A stretch of 47,029 nucleotides of DNA from Pseudoalteromonas amylolytica (GCF_001854605.1 NZ_MKJU01000024.1:1-47029); one strand, 5' to 3'; counted from the stretch's first letter, positions 1 to 8,512 are shown. Translations and numbers: made by a program. The notes: generated from the sequence alone by a model not told the origin.

Positions 1-14
1 CCTGAGCTGAGCAG

Positions 15-49
15 TTGAAAAAATACCCCGTGATTGTATTACGGGGTAT
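15..49 (-). terminator. Leftward intrinsic terminator
   Basis: Perfect 9-bp stem ATACCCCGT / ACGGGGTAT (23-31 with 41-49) with a 9-nt loop. Read on the minus strand the stem is followed by a run of T (complement of the A run at 17-23), as in a rho-independent terminator. The transcript it ends is not obvious: the nearest leftward gene is gpF at 1490, with two rightward genes in between. Confidence 0.6.
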
Positions 50-240
50 AACTCCCAGCTAAACTATGGGCTTCAAGATGTGACCTGTTAAAAATATTAA
101 CATGGCCTTATTTTAATAGGGCTGCATAGCAGCTCATATTTTAAGGCTTATAGAATTGTGGGAATTTATATAAATACATGTTGTTTATTATAATGACGTG
201 TTATATATTTTTACTGGTCATTATTTTTAACGGGTAAAAT

Positions 241-783
241 ATGCAATCATTGCCTTTAAATGCTGTTTTCGAGTTTGACTATAAGTCCATGTCACTTAAA
301 CCTGTTGAACAGCTTGTCTGTATACGTATGTTTCAGTTTTTGCACTCTGGACAGTCTTTTTCTTTGAATGGGTTATCTGACGTGTGTAACTGTTCTCGTC
401 AAACTGTTTACACCAGCGTTTCTAAGCTTGTTGATTTGGGTTTCTTTGAGTCTAAGCATTCAATCGGTAAGAAGTCCGTTTACAGCCTTGGTAGTCTTTT
501 TCAGTTTGATGAACAGGTGATTGATGAGCCTTTGCTTGTTGATGAAAAGAATTGCTCTTCTCAGGCTGATAATGAACCTGATTTTAGTAGTATTAAAAGC
601 TGTTTTTATGATTTACCTCACCCGGATGACTTTGATGATACTGATAGTAAGGTAATCCACGATGTTCCTGTTGATGCTCTGCTTTCAATGGGGGAAAACC
701 CTATGGGGTATATTTCTAATCACTGTGCTCCTTCGAATTCGAAGAGGGCTAGTGCAAGGCGTAAAAGAAAGAAAAAGAAATGA
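241..783 (+). CDS. Winged-helix DNA-binding protein, unknown role
   Basis: 180 residues. The N-terminal half (about residues 18-80) reads as a winged helix-turn-helix: a helix LKPVEQLVCIRMFQFL, then SLNGLSDVCNCSRQTVYTSVSKLVDLGFF, where the recognition helix is followed by a short wing. The middle is acidic (DLPHPDDFDDTD) and the C-terminus is a strongly basic tail ending RRKRKKKK. This could be a transcription regulator or a replication-associated DNA-binding protein of a small mobile element; the family was not recognised. An AT-rich leader of about 100 nt precedes it, and a Shine-Dalgarno is weak. The next gene starts 72 nt downstream in the same direction. It lies outside the phage gene order and is probably flanking accessory DNA. 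Confidence 0.65.
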   Translation: MQSLPLNAVFEFDYKSMSLKPVEQLVCIRMFQFLHSGQSFSLNGLSDVCNCSRQTVYTSVSKLVDLGFFESKHSIGKKSVYSLGSLFQFDEQVIDEPLLVDEKNCSSQADNEPDFSSIKSCFYDLPHPDDFDDTDSKVIHDVPVDALLSMGENPMGYISNHCAPSNSKRASARRKRKKKK

Positions 784-855
784 TTTTTGATTCCCATGCA
801 TGCGCTGCAACGCATACATGGGGCTTTACACACTAAACCATACTGGAGATTTAAT

Positions 856-1119
856 ATGTCTACTAACGATAACATTTCGGTACCAACAATCAATGTGGTA
901 TCAATGCCAGATAATTCAATCCATAAAAATTTTTCATGTGAAAATATTTTGATGAACGCTAATTCACATCATCAGCTATGCGTGGGCCTGTATGCAGTAT
1001 TAACAGGTGGTGCAAGTTTTGAGGATGTTGAGCCTTTAATCAGTTTGATAATGGACCAATCTGAAGAGATAGCATGCAATTTGAGGATGAGGGTTCACTT
1101 AGACTCAGTGGCTAATTAA
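856..1119 (+). CDS. Small hypothetical protein
   Basis: 87 residues from the ATG at 856, chosen because GGAG at 845-848 sits at good spacing; an upstream start at 787 would have no such site. The product has two Cys and an amphipathic C-terminal half (CVGLYAVLTGGASFEDVEPLISLIMDQSEEIACNLRMRVHL). It has no signal peptide or membrane segment. Not recognised. It follows the winged-helix gene in the same direction, so the two may be co-transcribed. Confidence 0.55.
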   Translation: MSTNDNISVPTINVVSMPDNSIHKNFSCENILMNANSHHQLCVGLYAVLTGGASFEDVEPLISLIMDQSEEIACNLRMRVHLDSVAN

Positions 1120-1489
1120 ATTTATTTTCCGTGTAATTTCATAGCCCATAATTTACGTTATGTTAAATACGCTAAAACCCCGCACAATGACGGGTGTTCT
1201 TCTACGTTTTAATCAAAATACCATTCTAACTGTAAGGGGTTGTTCATTTCTAGATTTAAGAGGGATTAGAATTTTAAGATTCGATTGCTCTGAAGCCCCT
1301 ATTAATTAAGGACTTCGAATATCCTAGCCTTAAAATTCATCAAAATCAAATTACGTTTGTTTTTAGACAAAACCAGCTCATTTTGACTCATTCTGCGATC
1401 ATTCCTGCTCATTCGACGTTTAGAATTAGACCGAAATTCGCCGTTTTAAATTGAGTTTAAATAGCCTTTAAACGCACATTAAACACGGT
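1120..1489. other. 370-bp non-coding stretch, probable prophage left-end region
   Basis: No convincing gene on either strand. It contains a weak CCCG/CGGG hairpin near 1176-1196, several copies of CTCATT between about 1376 and 1420, and a phased TTTAAA array at the right edge. By position, after the last leftward late gene, it should hold the left phage end and its transposase-binding sites, but no sequence matching the right boundary was found. Confidence 0.4.
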
Positions 1490-1494
1490 TTAAA
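1445..1494. repeat. Helically phased TTTAAA array (5 units, 11-bp period)
   Basis: TTTAAA starts at 1445, 1456 and 1467, ATTAAA at 1478 and TTTAAA at 1489: five units at exactly 11-bp steps. The array overlaps the stop codon of gpF. Related arrays occur at 8510, 8982, 14015, 21516, 26586 and 34354. Function unknown. Confidence 0.75.
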
Positions 1495-2623
1495 TCTTTT
1501 GGATTGCTACCACACGATTAAAATCACCGTCTATTTGCACAGTGATGATCACACCGTTTAGTTCTAGCTTAACCACACTTGTATTGAACGATACATATGT
1601 ACCAGCTTGCACAATATTTATTAGCTCGGTGGCTTTTTCATAACCTAATACATTTATAGCGCTCATCATTGCGTGGTGTTCTATGACGATTAACGTGCTT
1701 TTTGTTTTTGGTGACTTAGCTATGACTTTCTCGAATACATCGCTTTGCATATGGCCTAAAACAAACACGGTACCAGAATCTATTTTGCTTAGTGCTTGTT
1801 TAGCTGCAGCCGTTGCCAACTGCTTTTTAAAATAGCTTTCGCCTTGGTTTATGATCTCGTTGAAAATGGGTGTGGCTACTTCTCTTAAATTCTTATCTAA
1901 GCGCCCCAACATTTCCCCCGTTGATTTGTCGGCACCTAACCATGCTTTACCAGGGTTATAATTCCAGCCGAGATCGATGCCTGGCAACTTTTCTAACTCT
2001 TCGCCCGTTTCTGGGTCTGCCACTTTGAATGGTTTTAGTAATGGCTCGACTACGTGGTCAGGTGTAACCGTTATGCCCATACGCTCTATATCAGCATCGC
2101 TCAGACTGACTACTTTACAACGGCACATCCAGCCATTTGGCGGATAATGTGAGTCCCAAAACTTATGATCCAACGGTAGTAATATATAGTGCCACTTTTG
2201 GTGCTCTTTTCTTACTCGTTGATCACCTGCTGTCAAATACAGTAAATATGGCCTGCGGTGCTTTATACGTTCTTGCTGTTGCCAACGGCCCGCAGCACGG
2301 GCAGTATTCTTATTATTTTGGTAAATAACTTGAGTTCGCCAGCCTCGCTTACCATTGTACGACCAGCCATGTTTTGCGACTACTTCATCAAAACGTTTTC
2401 TAAAAGACGTGATCGTCTCGCCTTGTTCAATTGACGCTACCACTGACTTGTATAAGTCATCCAAAAGCTGTGTTTTGGTAGCACCTGCTACTGTAAACGC
2501 CCGAGCATGAATATGGCCCAGTAAATCTTTGTAGGACTCTGTAGGAATCTGGATTTTTTGTTTTAGATGTGAAACGGCCTCGTCAAACTTAATGATTCGG
2601 CCATACTGCGGAGAAACTGGCAT
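1490..2623 (-). CDS. Phage head morphogenesis protein, Mu gpF family
   Basis: 377 residues. The core (about 60-190) carries the MuF/SPP1 gp7 hallmarks: RTQVIYQNNKNTARAAGRW, then YLLYLTAGDQRVRKEHQKWH, and the Cys-rich PPNGWMCRCKVVSLSD. MuF proteins are minor head components at the portal vertex. Residues about 240-377 form an extra C-terminal region (DSGTVFVLGHMQSDVFEKV, then a helix and a run of beta-like segments ending QIDGDFNRVVAIQKI). That layout resembles the toxin-like nuclease (PBECR-type) domains often fused to MuF proteins; this part is inference. It is the last gene of the leftward block, 7 nt after the holin gene. Confidence 0.88.
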   Translation of the reverse strand: MPVSPQYGRIIKFDEAVSHLKQKIQIPTESYKDLLGHIHARAFTVAGATKTQLLDDLYKSVVASIEQGETITSFRKRFDEVVAKHGWSYNGKRGWRTQVIYQNNKNTARAAGRWQQQERIKHRRPYLLYLTAGDQRVRKEHQKWHYILLPLDHKFWDSHYPPNGWMCRCKVVSLSDADIERMGITVTPDHVVEPLLKPFKVADPETGEELEKLPGIDLGWNYNPGKAWLGADKSTGEMLGRLDKNLREVATPIFNEIINQGESYFKKQLATAAAKQALSKIDSGTVFVLGHMQSDVFEKVIAKSPKTKSTLIVIEHHAMMSAINVLGYEKATELINIVQAGTYVSFNTSVVKLELNGVIITVQIDGDFNRVVAIQKI

Positions 2624-2630
2624 AAGCGCC

Positions 2631-3155
2631 CTATTTTCTTAGTAACTTGTCGGTCTTTTCCTTTGAACCTTGGCTAGAGCCATAGAAAAAGTTAAACATA
2701 CCACCTAAGGCAGTTGCTAAAATAAATCCTAAAGCGGTATCAGCAAAGCGTTCAGACCCTTCTGGTATCTTAAGAAATGTTACAGCTGCTACATATAAAG
2801 AAGCCGCTATGGCCCAAAACCATGAAAATCGATAAATAAAGCGTTTAGACTCTAAGTCATCTTGCTTTAACGCTTCTTTTTGCATGTCCCTCGCGCTTTG
2901 AAGGTTTTGTAGTGCTATTTTCTCTAATAGTTCTTCTTTATTGAGCACTGCGGTTCTAAATTGATGTTGTAACTCTGGGTTTTGGCTCACTCTATCAACG
3001 GCTTTGCTTGGGTCACTTTCTCCTGTAAGTGTTTGTGCCATATCTACTACTCTTGAAGCTACTTCAGCGCCATTATCACCACCTATCCATTTTCCTATTT
3101 TTTTGTCTAGGCCCGTCAGCTTTGCCAAACCGAGTGCAATTGTTACTGGTTCCAT
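2631..3155 (-). CDS. 3TM-type holin (GTA holin family)
   Basis: 174 residues from the ATG at 3155, preceded by GAGGTG; an in-frame GTG at 3164 is possible. An amphipathic N-terminal part with a helix QNLQSARDMQKEALKQDD precedes the hydrophobic segments RFSWFWAIAASLYVAAVTFL and ADTALGFILATALGGMFNFF and a basic tail. This order fits the 'holin of 3TMs' family first described for gene-transfer-agent release. It would permeabilise the inner membrane so that the lysozyme at 7745 can act. It is separated from the lysozyme by five genes, so the lysis functions are split. The gene sits between DUF3164 and gpF. Confidence 0.75.
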   Translation of the reverse strand: MEPVTIALGLAKLTGLDKKIGKWIGGDNGAEVASRVVDMAQTLTGESDPSKAVDRVSQNPELQHQFRTAVLNKEELLEKIALQNLQSARDMQKEALKQDDLESKRFIYRFSWFWAIAASLYVAAVTFLKIPEGSERFADTALGFILATALGGMFNFFYGSSQGSKEKTDKLLRK

Positions 3156-3165
3156 ACTTTTCACC

Positions 3166-3780
3166 TCACAGCTTGGCTATATCGAGTGAAACGGCGCTGT
3201 CGTTGCCGTGTTCATCTTGTTTGTAAAAGCGAATGAAGCGCACACTATCTATTACGTTTATTGATTCAGCCAATATGTCCATAGCTCGTTGCCATTTGCC
3301 CGTTTCATCAACAATCTCCAGACGGCGTAGGCCTAAAATACGCTGCGGATTAACCTTGCCTTGTTTGTCAGTAGAAAATGCTTTTTTGACGACAGCTTTA
3401 ATGTTTTTATTACTACCTTCAGACCATTCATCTAGGCACTGGAATATGAGTTCTGTTGCTAGCTTCTCCTCAGGGCCTAGTTCGATACGCTCTTGAGATT
3501 GTATGCTTACAGCAAGCTTATTATCGAAACTGCGCAGCGTGACATTACCTTTCTTTCCTCCCATATTAACGTTGTACTCTTGGGCCAGTAGCTCCATAAA
3601 ATTGTCAGCCTCTTCCATTTGCTGGCGTTTGAACTCAGCCAATGCCATTTGCTGTTTTTCAGCCAACGCTACGGCTTGCGTAACAAAATCATTTTTAATT
3701 AAGTCGGCTGGTTTGATGTTTGCTATGGCAACTAGATTGCCTTTGCCGTCTTTCATGTAACCGTCAGGTATATCAGTCAT
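3166..3780 (-). CDS. DUF3164 family protein
   Basis: 204 residues. It has the usual DUF3164 pattern: N-terminal IPDGYMKDGKGNLVAIANIKP, a charged helical middle, GNVTLRSFDNKLAVSIQ, and a C-terminal VNPQRILGLRRLEI region followed by AMDILAESINVIDS. In Mu and most relatives this gene belongs to the early region; its biochemical role is unknown. Here it lies inside the leftward structural block and overlaps the portal gene by 8 nt, which is an unusual position and suggests gene shuffling. Confidence 0.85.
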   Translation of the reverse strand: MTDIPDGYMKDGKGNLVAIANIKPADLIKNDFVTQAVALAEKQQMALAEFKRQQMEEADNFMELLAQEYNVNMGGKKGNVTLRSFDNKLAVSIQSQERIELGPEEKLATELIFQCLDEWSEGSNKNIKAVVKKAFSTDKQGKVNPQRILGLRRLEIVDETGKWQRAMDILAESINVIDSVRFIRFYKQDEHGNDSAVSLDIAKL

Positions 3781-5260
3781 TGTTTATCTCCGCAGTGTTG
3801 GCTTCGTTCATCCCTTGCAAAAACTCAAGCTCAAATGCTTTGCTTGCCACATCGGCCAGCGCGCTTGAGCTGATATTTGGGAATTCAGAAAGGATTTTTT
3901 GTTTTAGTTCATCGAGCGACTCAGAGCCTTTTGCAAACTCAAAAATTTTGGTAATTTCTGTGTGTGTAGCTTGGTCAAATTCGTCGAAGTGGGTCACATC
4001 AGTGTGGTTGTTGTCCGTAGCTGCAAAGTCCTGTTTTGCAGCGGTGGCAATTCCAGCGCCGTCGTCTTTTATTTCCAGTAATTTTTGGCCGTCTTGAGGC
4101 TTTGGAACACCCAGTGTTTTATAGGCATAGTCTTCGGTGACAGGTATTATTTTCGCGCTTTCACGAACGTAGCTTACGGTGTCTAAATTAATGTCTTTTT
4201 TGTCACGCCAAATGTATTTGGGCGGCTCACCACCTTCAAAATTAACTTGGTGAATGGTTTCTAATATTTGGTTTCGGTAACTTGAAACAAGCGCCCTATC
4301 TGCACGTTGGTTTTCACCTGCGCGTTTAGCGTGGGTTTCGCTTGCAGCGCGTGCACCCCCCGATTTTTGCTCAGTCGCCAATGTTTGAGAGGTAATAGCC
4401 TTACTCATTTCAGCGTTACACAGGTCTATGAGTTGCTTTTGTACTGGCTCGCCGCTCAGTTTGCTTTCAATGATCTCAATTGACGAGTCATCAGGAATTA
4501 CTGCTATTCCATCAGTGATTAGCTTGGCTAACCCTTCAATTAGTTCATTAACTTGATCATCTGTTTGGCCTATTGGGTGTTTTCCAACAGGGAACGGAAC
4601 ACCAAAACGCTCACAGAGCTGGACAAAAAACTTGAATCCGCCATGCTTAAACATCCACGGCCAGAAGCAGCTACTCAGCAGTGCAATACCGTATGGGTTA
4701 TCGGCCTCTGGCATATGCCTAACGCAGGACCAACGCTGATCTAATAATGGTTCACCTTGTGGGTTTTCTTTAGTGCGTAATAACAGTTCGTGATCAGGAG
4801 TAAATACAAACCGTCGTGATGGCCACATTTCAATTTTGCTGGGTAGCCAACTGTTGTCCGACTTTTCAAATGCGCCTAGGTGAGTAACCGAGAACCCGCG
4901 TAAAATTGCGCTGTAATTGTGCCAATCAATATCCATCCATTCGGTATTAATTGCGGGTTTGCTAGCCATGAGTGACTTGGCGAGTTCATAGCTTTTTTTA
5001 CTCGCAGCGTCATCGCCACCTGGTACCAACTCGGCATTGAATGCGAACATGCCTGAACGTAGTGAACGTAGCTCACCAATCATATGAGCATCGCGGGCAA
5101 TTTCGTCGTACACCATGGCTGACTTACCTGCTTTTCGCAGTATTTGGTCGGGGTTTGGTAGCTCGCGCATCATCGCCCATGTATTTGGGTCGCTTTGGTT
5201 CATGTTGAACATCTTTTGTAATGCTCGATAACCCTTATAGCTTAAATGCGGTTTAGACAT
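3773..5260 (-). CDS. Portal protein, Mu gp29 / DUF935 family
   Basis: 495 residues. DUF935-like features include a helical N-terminus, a central MPEADNPYGIALLSSCFWPW followed by KHGGFKFFVQLCERFGVPFPVGK, and ATEQKSGGARAASETHAKRA before the C-terminal third. Portal proteins of this family form the dodecameric ring through which DNA enters the head. The gene overlaps the terminase gene by 8 nt upstream and DUF3164 by 8 nt downstream, so the cluster is translationally coupled. Confidence 0.93.
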   Translation of the reverse strand: MSKPHLSYKGYRALQKMFNMNQSDPNTWAMMRELPNPDQILRKAGKSAMVYDEIARDAHMIGELRSLRSGMFAFNAELVPGGDDAASKKSYELAKSLMASKPAINTEWMDIDWHNYSAILRGFSVTHLGAFEKSDNSWLPSKIEMWPSRRFVFTPDHELLLRTKENPQGEPLLDQRWSCVRHMPEADNPYGIALLSSCFWPWMFKHGGFKFFVQLCERFGVPFPVGKHPIGQTDDQVNELIEGLAKLITDGIAVIPDDSSIEIIESKLSGEPVQKQLIDLCNAEMSKAITSQTLATEQKSGGARAASETHAKRAGENQRADRALVSSYRNQILETIHQVNFEGGEPPKYIWRDKKDINLDTVSYVRESAKIIPVTEDYAYKTLGVPKPQDGQKLLEIKDDGAGIATAAKQDFAATDNNHTDVTHFDEFDQATHTEITKIFEFAKGSESLDELKQKILSEFPNISSSALADVASKAFELEFLQGMNEANTAEINND

Positions 5261-6992
5261 GGTAGCCCCCTATTGATTTAGTTACTTTTCTACTGCGTAC
5301 TTTGGGCATACCGCCAGCGCCTGTACTGGCAATCATCCATAGAATTGTGAGCGCACTGCTCAAGTCGTAGTGGTGGGTAGTTTGTTTGTCGGGCCAGTTT
5401 TCTAACTCATCAATGATGAGTGGGCATCTTGAGCTAAACGCTATTTGTGCTGGTGAATTGGTAACGTATGGCTCTAAACCTTCAATGCGTTCTTCTTGGC
5501 TAACAGTTGCAGTGACACCACGCAAAGGTAATGCAATTCCCTGATCAAGCCCACGTTTAATGTAGTCTGTGCGCATGTACTCAAAGGCATTGTTGTTTTC
5601 AAACCCCCATAAAATACAGTTGTATTCTTTCTGTGCTCTTATTAGATCGTTTAGCAGTTTACTTGCACCGCGTACCTTTCGGCTTTCGTACTCAATGTGT
5701 AGTTTGCCCAGCTCTTTACTAAATAGGCCGACTAACAAAGCACTGGGGTCCGCCCCCGCTGATTTCCCCATGCTTGGGTCACACGCACCGTAAGGTATCC
5801 ATGTGTTTAAGCGGTCTACCCAAAACTCAAATTGAAAGAATATTTGCTCTTCATCGCTTTTGGCTATGCCCTGCATTTCGCGGTTAAACTCGCGTTTATT
5901 TGCAGCCCACATACACATTAAATCGTAGAGTGAACGTACGCTTGGCCAGCTCGTTTTAGCCCCTTTACTCATTTGCTTTTTATTCTTAAGCCAAAATTTA
6001 AAGCTTGGCTTGTCTTGTGTGGCAACCGCGTTACCTTTTGCGGCTTCGCGCTTTTCGTACTCTTTATCTTTGTGTAGCATCAGCTCGCGGCATTGCTCCC
6101 ATAAATCCATGCGTTCAGGAAATTGAGAGATTGCTTTGAACTTGTGAACGATATGCCCTGGTGCACTCTCAGCACGTGATATAGGGTCGTCGTTGTTGAG
6201 TACGGTGTTTACACCTAGGAATTTAACTGAGCCGTCAGGTGGGCCAAGGTATTGCACACCAGCCTCTAAAAATCGCCAGCGGTTTTCTCGCTCTGTGGCC
6301 GATTTTGCCTCTTTATCGGTAATAATGTCGTCAGACAAAATAAGTTTAGGGCGACTCGCATTGTGGAATGCACCACGTACTGCTTGGTCAGCTCCGCGCG
6401 CTTCAAAACGCACACCTTGAGCTGTAACAAACTCGCCAATTTTCCATACGCTTGTTGATATGCACACTTCAGGGAAGTCTAGCGCAAGGTTGTTGTTATT
6501 AAGCAATTCAGTTTTGACTACTTCCAGCGTTTTTGCTGGCATTTTTGTCTCAGCGCCAAATAATATGGCGTAGTCAATAAAAATAGCTGGGCGCTCTAAC
6601 CCAAGCGCATTGCAGACATCCTCATCTTGTAGTAATGCCAATATAGCAACGTAGATGGGGGAAATTTTTACCGCCAGTGTACTTTTTGCCTCTCCACGAG
6701 GGGCTGCAAACCAATTTTTCCAACCGTTTGGTAGCACAATAGCGTTAGGAAACCATTTATTAAAATAGTCTTGAAACTCACTTGCCTCTTGCCCTTCATC
6801 AAGCCACATGTGGTGCGGAAAGTAGGTATAAACAAAAAACTCAAAGTCACCGCCAAGCACGCGTTTTCGGCGCTCTAAAATAGCGGCAGGGCTTGGGTCG
6901 ATGTTGCGCTCTTTGGCTTCAATATCGCGGCGTAGTGTGCCTGCAATGTCTTCGAGTTCTCGCAAAAACTCTTTGGAGTTCATATCTGCCAT
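5253..6992 (-). CDS. Terminase large subunit, Mu gp28 type
   Basis: 579 residues. The ATPase part shows a Walker A-like APRGEAKST (about residues 97-105) and a Walker B-like KLILSDDI; the C-terminal nuclease part begins with YGACDPSMGKSAGADPSALLVG, supplying an RNase H-like Asp. The motor packages DNA into the prohead; in Mu-like phages it cuts by headful into flanking host DNA. The start overlaps the stop of the small subunit gene, and the gene overlaps the portal gene by 8 nt. Length is normal for the family. Confidence 0.93.
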   Translation of the reverse strand: MADMNSKEFLRELEDIAGTLRRDIEAKERNIDPSPAAILERRKRVLGGDFEFFVYTYFPHHMWLDEGQEASEFQDYFNKWFPNAIVLPNGWKNWFAAPRGEAKSTLAVKISPIYVAILALLQDEDVCNALGLERPAIFIDYAILFGAETKMPAKTLEVVKTELLNNNNLALDFPEVCISTSVWKIGEFVTAQGVRFEARGADQAVRGAFHNASRPKLILSDDIITDKEAKSATERENRWRFLEAGVQYLGPPDGSVKFLGVNTVLNNDDPISRAESAPGHIVHKFKAISQFPERMDLWEQCRELMLHKDKEYEKREAAKGNAVATQDKPSFKFWLKNKKQMSKGAKTSWPSVRSLYDLMCMWAANKREFNREMQGIAKSDEEQIFFQFEFWVDRLNTWIPYGACDPSMGKSAGADPSALLVGLFSKELGKLHIEYESRKVRGASKLLNDLIRAQKEYNCILWGFENNNAFEYMRTDYIKRGLDQGIALPLRGVTATVSQEERIEGLEPYVTNSPAQIAFSSRCPLIIDELENWPDKQTTHHYDLSSALTILWMIASTGAGGMPKVRSRKVTKSIGGYHV

Positions 6993-7495
6993 TAGTCGTC
7001 TAGCTCTTTGTCTAAACGTGGGCCAAATGCGTGTAGGATTTGCACTAGCGCTTCTGCAAATTCAGGGTGATGAGACGATACAAACTGAGCGAGCTTTTTA
7101 ATTACCTCGGCTGCAATAGCGCGCTTTTCTAAGCGTTTGTTACCACCGCTATTTTTCATCACCTTATACATCATGTCATTTAATGAGTTGAGTGCTTTTA
7201 GGCGCTGCTCTAACGTCAGTTCGTCGCTTTGTTGCTTGAGTAGATTGAACGTTTCATTTATTTGGATGGTAAATTCTTCGATGAAATCTTGCGTAAATTC
7301 CCCTGCTGGCCCTACAGATTTGCGCGCTGCAGCACGGGCTAAATCCCAATCGTCACCGTCGGCTTTGGCCTCTGCTTTCCAACGTCGTGCAGTGCCATCA
7401 GCCACACTATGTTTTATCGCTGCAACAGATAACGCCAATAGCTCGTTTACATAGCTATGGCGTACGGCGTTTTTAATATCTAAACTGTGGGCCAT
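6992..7495 (-). CDS. Terminase small subunit
   Basis: 167 residues. The N-terminus has an HTH-like part (AIKHSVADGTARRWKAEAKADGDDWDLARAAARKS) that fits the DUF1804/Mu gp27-like small terminases, followed by long helices including RLKALNSLNDMMYKVMKNS. It should recognise phage DNA and recruit the large subunit, whose gene overlaps its stop codon by one nucleotide. Identification relies on the N-terminal pattern and the position directly before the large subunit. Confidence 0.85.
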   Translation of the reverse strand: MAHSLDIKNAVRHSYVNELLALSVAAIKHSVADGTARRWKAEAKADGDDWDLARAAARKSVGPAGEFTQDFIEEFTIQINETFNLLKQQSDELTLEQRLKALNSLNDMMYKVMKNSGGNKRLEKRAIAAEVIKKLAQFVSSHHPEFAEALVQILHAFGPRLDKELDD

Positions 7496-7496
7496 G

Positions 7497-7748
7497 TTAT
7501 CCCCCAGTTTTAATTTTTAGAATTTCGACAGCAATTGCGACAGCTAGACTTGTTGCACCGCCTATTCCAGCCATTTTAATTCGATTTTTAGTGACTTGTG
7601 TTTCTACCTTTTCAACGCGTTGTTCTATACCATCGACCCGTTTAGTGAGGTCATTTTTAATTGTTGTCACTTCTTTTAAAATCGCGGTTTGTGTTGCTTG
7701 AATTTGGCCTATTGATTGGAACAACAAATTCTCTTGCTCAGGACTCAT
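7497..7748 (-). CDS. XhlA-like membrane protein, probable lysis accessory
   Basis: 83 residues from the ATG at 7748 (GGGGAG eight bases upstream; an in-frame GTG at 7757 is less likely). It begins with a helix, then a coiled coil (TTIKNDLTKRVDGIEQRVEKVETQV), then one C-terminal membrane segment AGIGGATSLAVAIAVEI. This layout matches haemolysin XhlA-type proteins, which assist holin or endolysin release. Its ATG overlaps the lysozyme stop (ATGA), supporting a lysis role. Confidence 0.65.
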   Translation of the reverse strand: MSPEQENLLFQSIGQIQATQTAILKEVTTIKNDLTKRVDGIEQRVEKVETQVTKNRIKMAGIGGATSLAVAIAVEILKIKTGG

Positions 7749-8158
7749 AGCTGCCACTCCCCTGTTGCCATTTGGTCGGCCAGTTCGTCAGCGCGGCTAC
7801 CTACCTGCACGGCCCAGCGAGAGTTGAGCATTTCTATTGCTGCGGTTTCCCATTGGCCTGCCTGAACGGCTGCAATGGTATTTTTGAATTTCAGTAGGCC
7901 AGAGATGCCGAGGTTAAACGCCATGTTTACTAATACGGCTTTTCGGGCAGGGTTACACTTTGATGTGTTGATGTTGCTTTCTACTTGCTCTGTAAAATAC
8001 TTTAAGTCATTACGTAGTAAATACAGTGCTTCGTCTTCTGTTATGCCTCTGTCTTCTAAGTTTCGACCATAACCTATGGTTTGCTTACCCTGTGTACAGA
8101 GGTAGGCATTGGGCATAAACCCCTCATGGCGTTTTAGTTGTTGTAGTTGTTTTTCCAT
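7745..8158 (-). CDS. Endolysin, GH24 (T4-type) lysozyme
   Basis: 137 residues. The catalytic region LKRHEGFMPNAYLCTQG and KQTIGYGRNLEDRGIT aligns without gaps to T4 lysozyme. The general acid Glu is E12 and the Thr is T27, but the residue matching T4 Asp20 is Cys (C21). T4 lysozyme with Cys at that place is known to stay active, so the enzyme is probably functional. There is no signal peptide, so release would need a holin. The gene overlaps its upstream neighbour by 35 nt and its downstream neighbour by 4 nt. Confidence 0.92.
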   Translation of the reverse strand: MEKQLQQLKRHEGFMPNAYLCTQGKQTIGYGRNLEDRGITEDEALYLLRNDLKYFTEQVESNINTSKCNPARKAVLVNMAFNLGISGLLKFKNTIAAVQAGQWETAAIEMLNSRWAVQVGSRADELADQMATGEWQL

Positions 8159-8393
8159 GGTTCACCTGCGCAGATTGCTTTAGTTTGTTTTTGATACGAA
8201 CAAAACATTCAGGCACAGGTTTAGGGGGCTTTGCAGCTCGTTGTTTGGCTAACAGCGCTTTTACGGCGTTGCGCAAAAGCTGTAAATACCGCGGCTCGCA
8301 TAACGCAGCAATCGCTTGTTTTTCTTCTCGCGTTTTTGCAGCAACAATACGCTGAGCCAATTCCCACACAGGCAATGATTTTGCTTTGCTCAT
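8124..8393 (-). CDS. Small basic hypothetical protein
   Basis: 89 residues, helical and basic: LPVWELAQRIVAAKTREEKQAIAALC, then LQLLRNAVKALLAKQRAAKPPKP, with a C-terminal threonine/lysine tail. The family was not recognised. It is the first gene after the terminator at 8482-8512 and so probably opens the leftward late transcript that continues with lysozyme. The Shine-Dalgarno is weak; the start is the only reasonable ATG. Confidence 0.55.
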   Translation of the reverse strand: MSKAKSLPVWELAQRIVAAKTREEKQAIAALCEPRYLQLLRNAVKALLAKQRAAKPPKPVPECFVRIKNKLKQSAQVNHGKTTTTTKTP

Positions 8394-8480
8394 GGGGCAA
8401 TAATGGCTATTTTTTTAAGGCAGTGGGATATGTAAACTAATTTGCAAAGGTGGGATTGAGGCGACTAAATTAGGCTAAAT
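8394..8480 (-). promoter_or_regulatory. Candidate leftward late/middle promoter region
   Basis: This gap lies between the terminator of the early transcript and the first gene of the lysis-head block, so a promoter for that block is expected here. On the minus strand it carries two CCCAC motifs (ATCCCACCTTTGC and ATCCCACTGCC) separated by an AT-rich stretch. They resemble the CCACTTT part of the 17-bp motif found before the rightward late operons. A Mor-like activator is a candidate regulator. No exact promoter could be fixed. Confidence 0.35.
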
Positions 8481-8481
8481 T

Positions 8482-8512
8482 AAAAACGGCTAGTATGCAA
8501 TACCAGCCGTTT
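8482..8512 (-). terminator. Terminator of the leftward early transcript
   Basis: 8-bp stem AAACGGCT / AGCCGTTT (8484-8491 with 8505-8512), extended inside by GTAT/ATAC around a GCA loop. Read leftward it is followed by TTTTTAATTT. It lies between the zinc-ribbon gene and the lysis-head block, separating early from later transcription as in Mu. Confidence 0.75.

Noticed and set aside
241..1119. Two left-flank genes as part of the transposable phage
   Set aside because: They lie beyond the expected left end, run against the adjacent block and match no gene of this phage type; could not be excluded completely.
1376..1420. CTCATT repeats as a CRISPR or iteron array
   Set aside because: Spacing is irregular and units are only six bases; no repeat-spacer structure.
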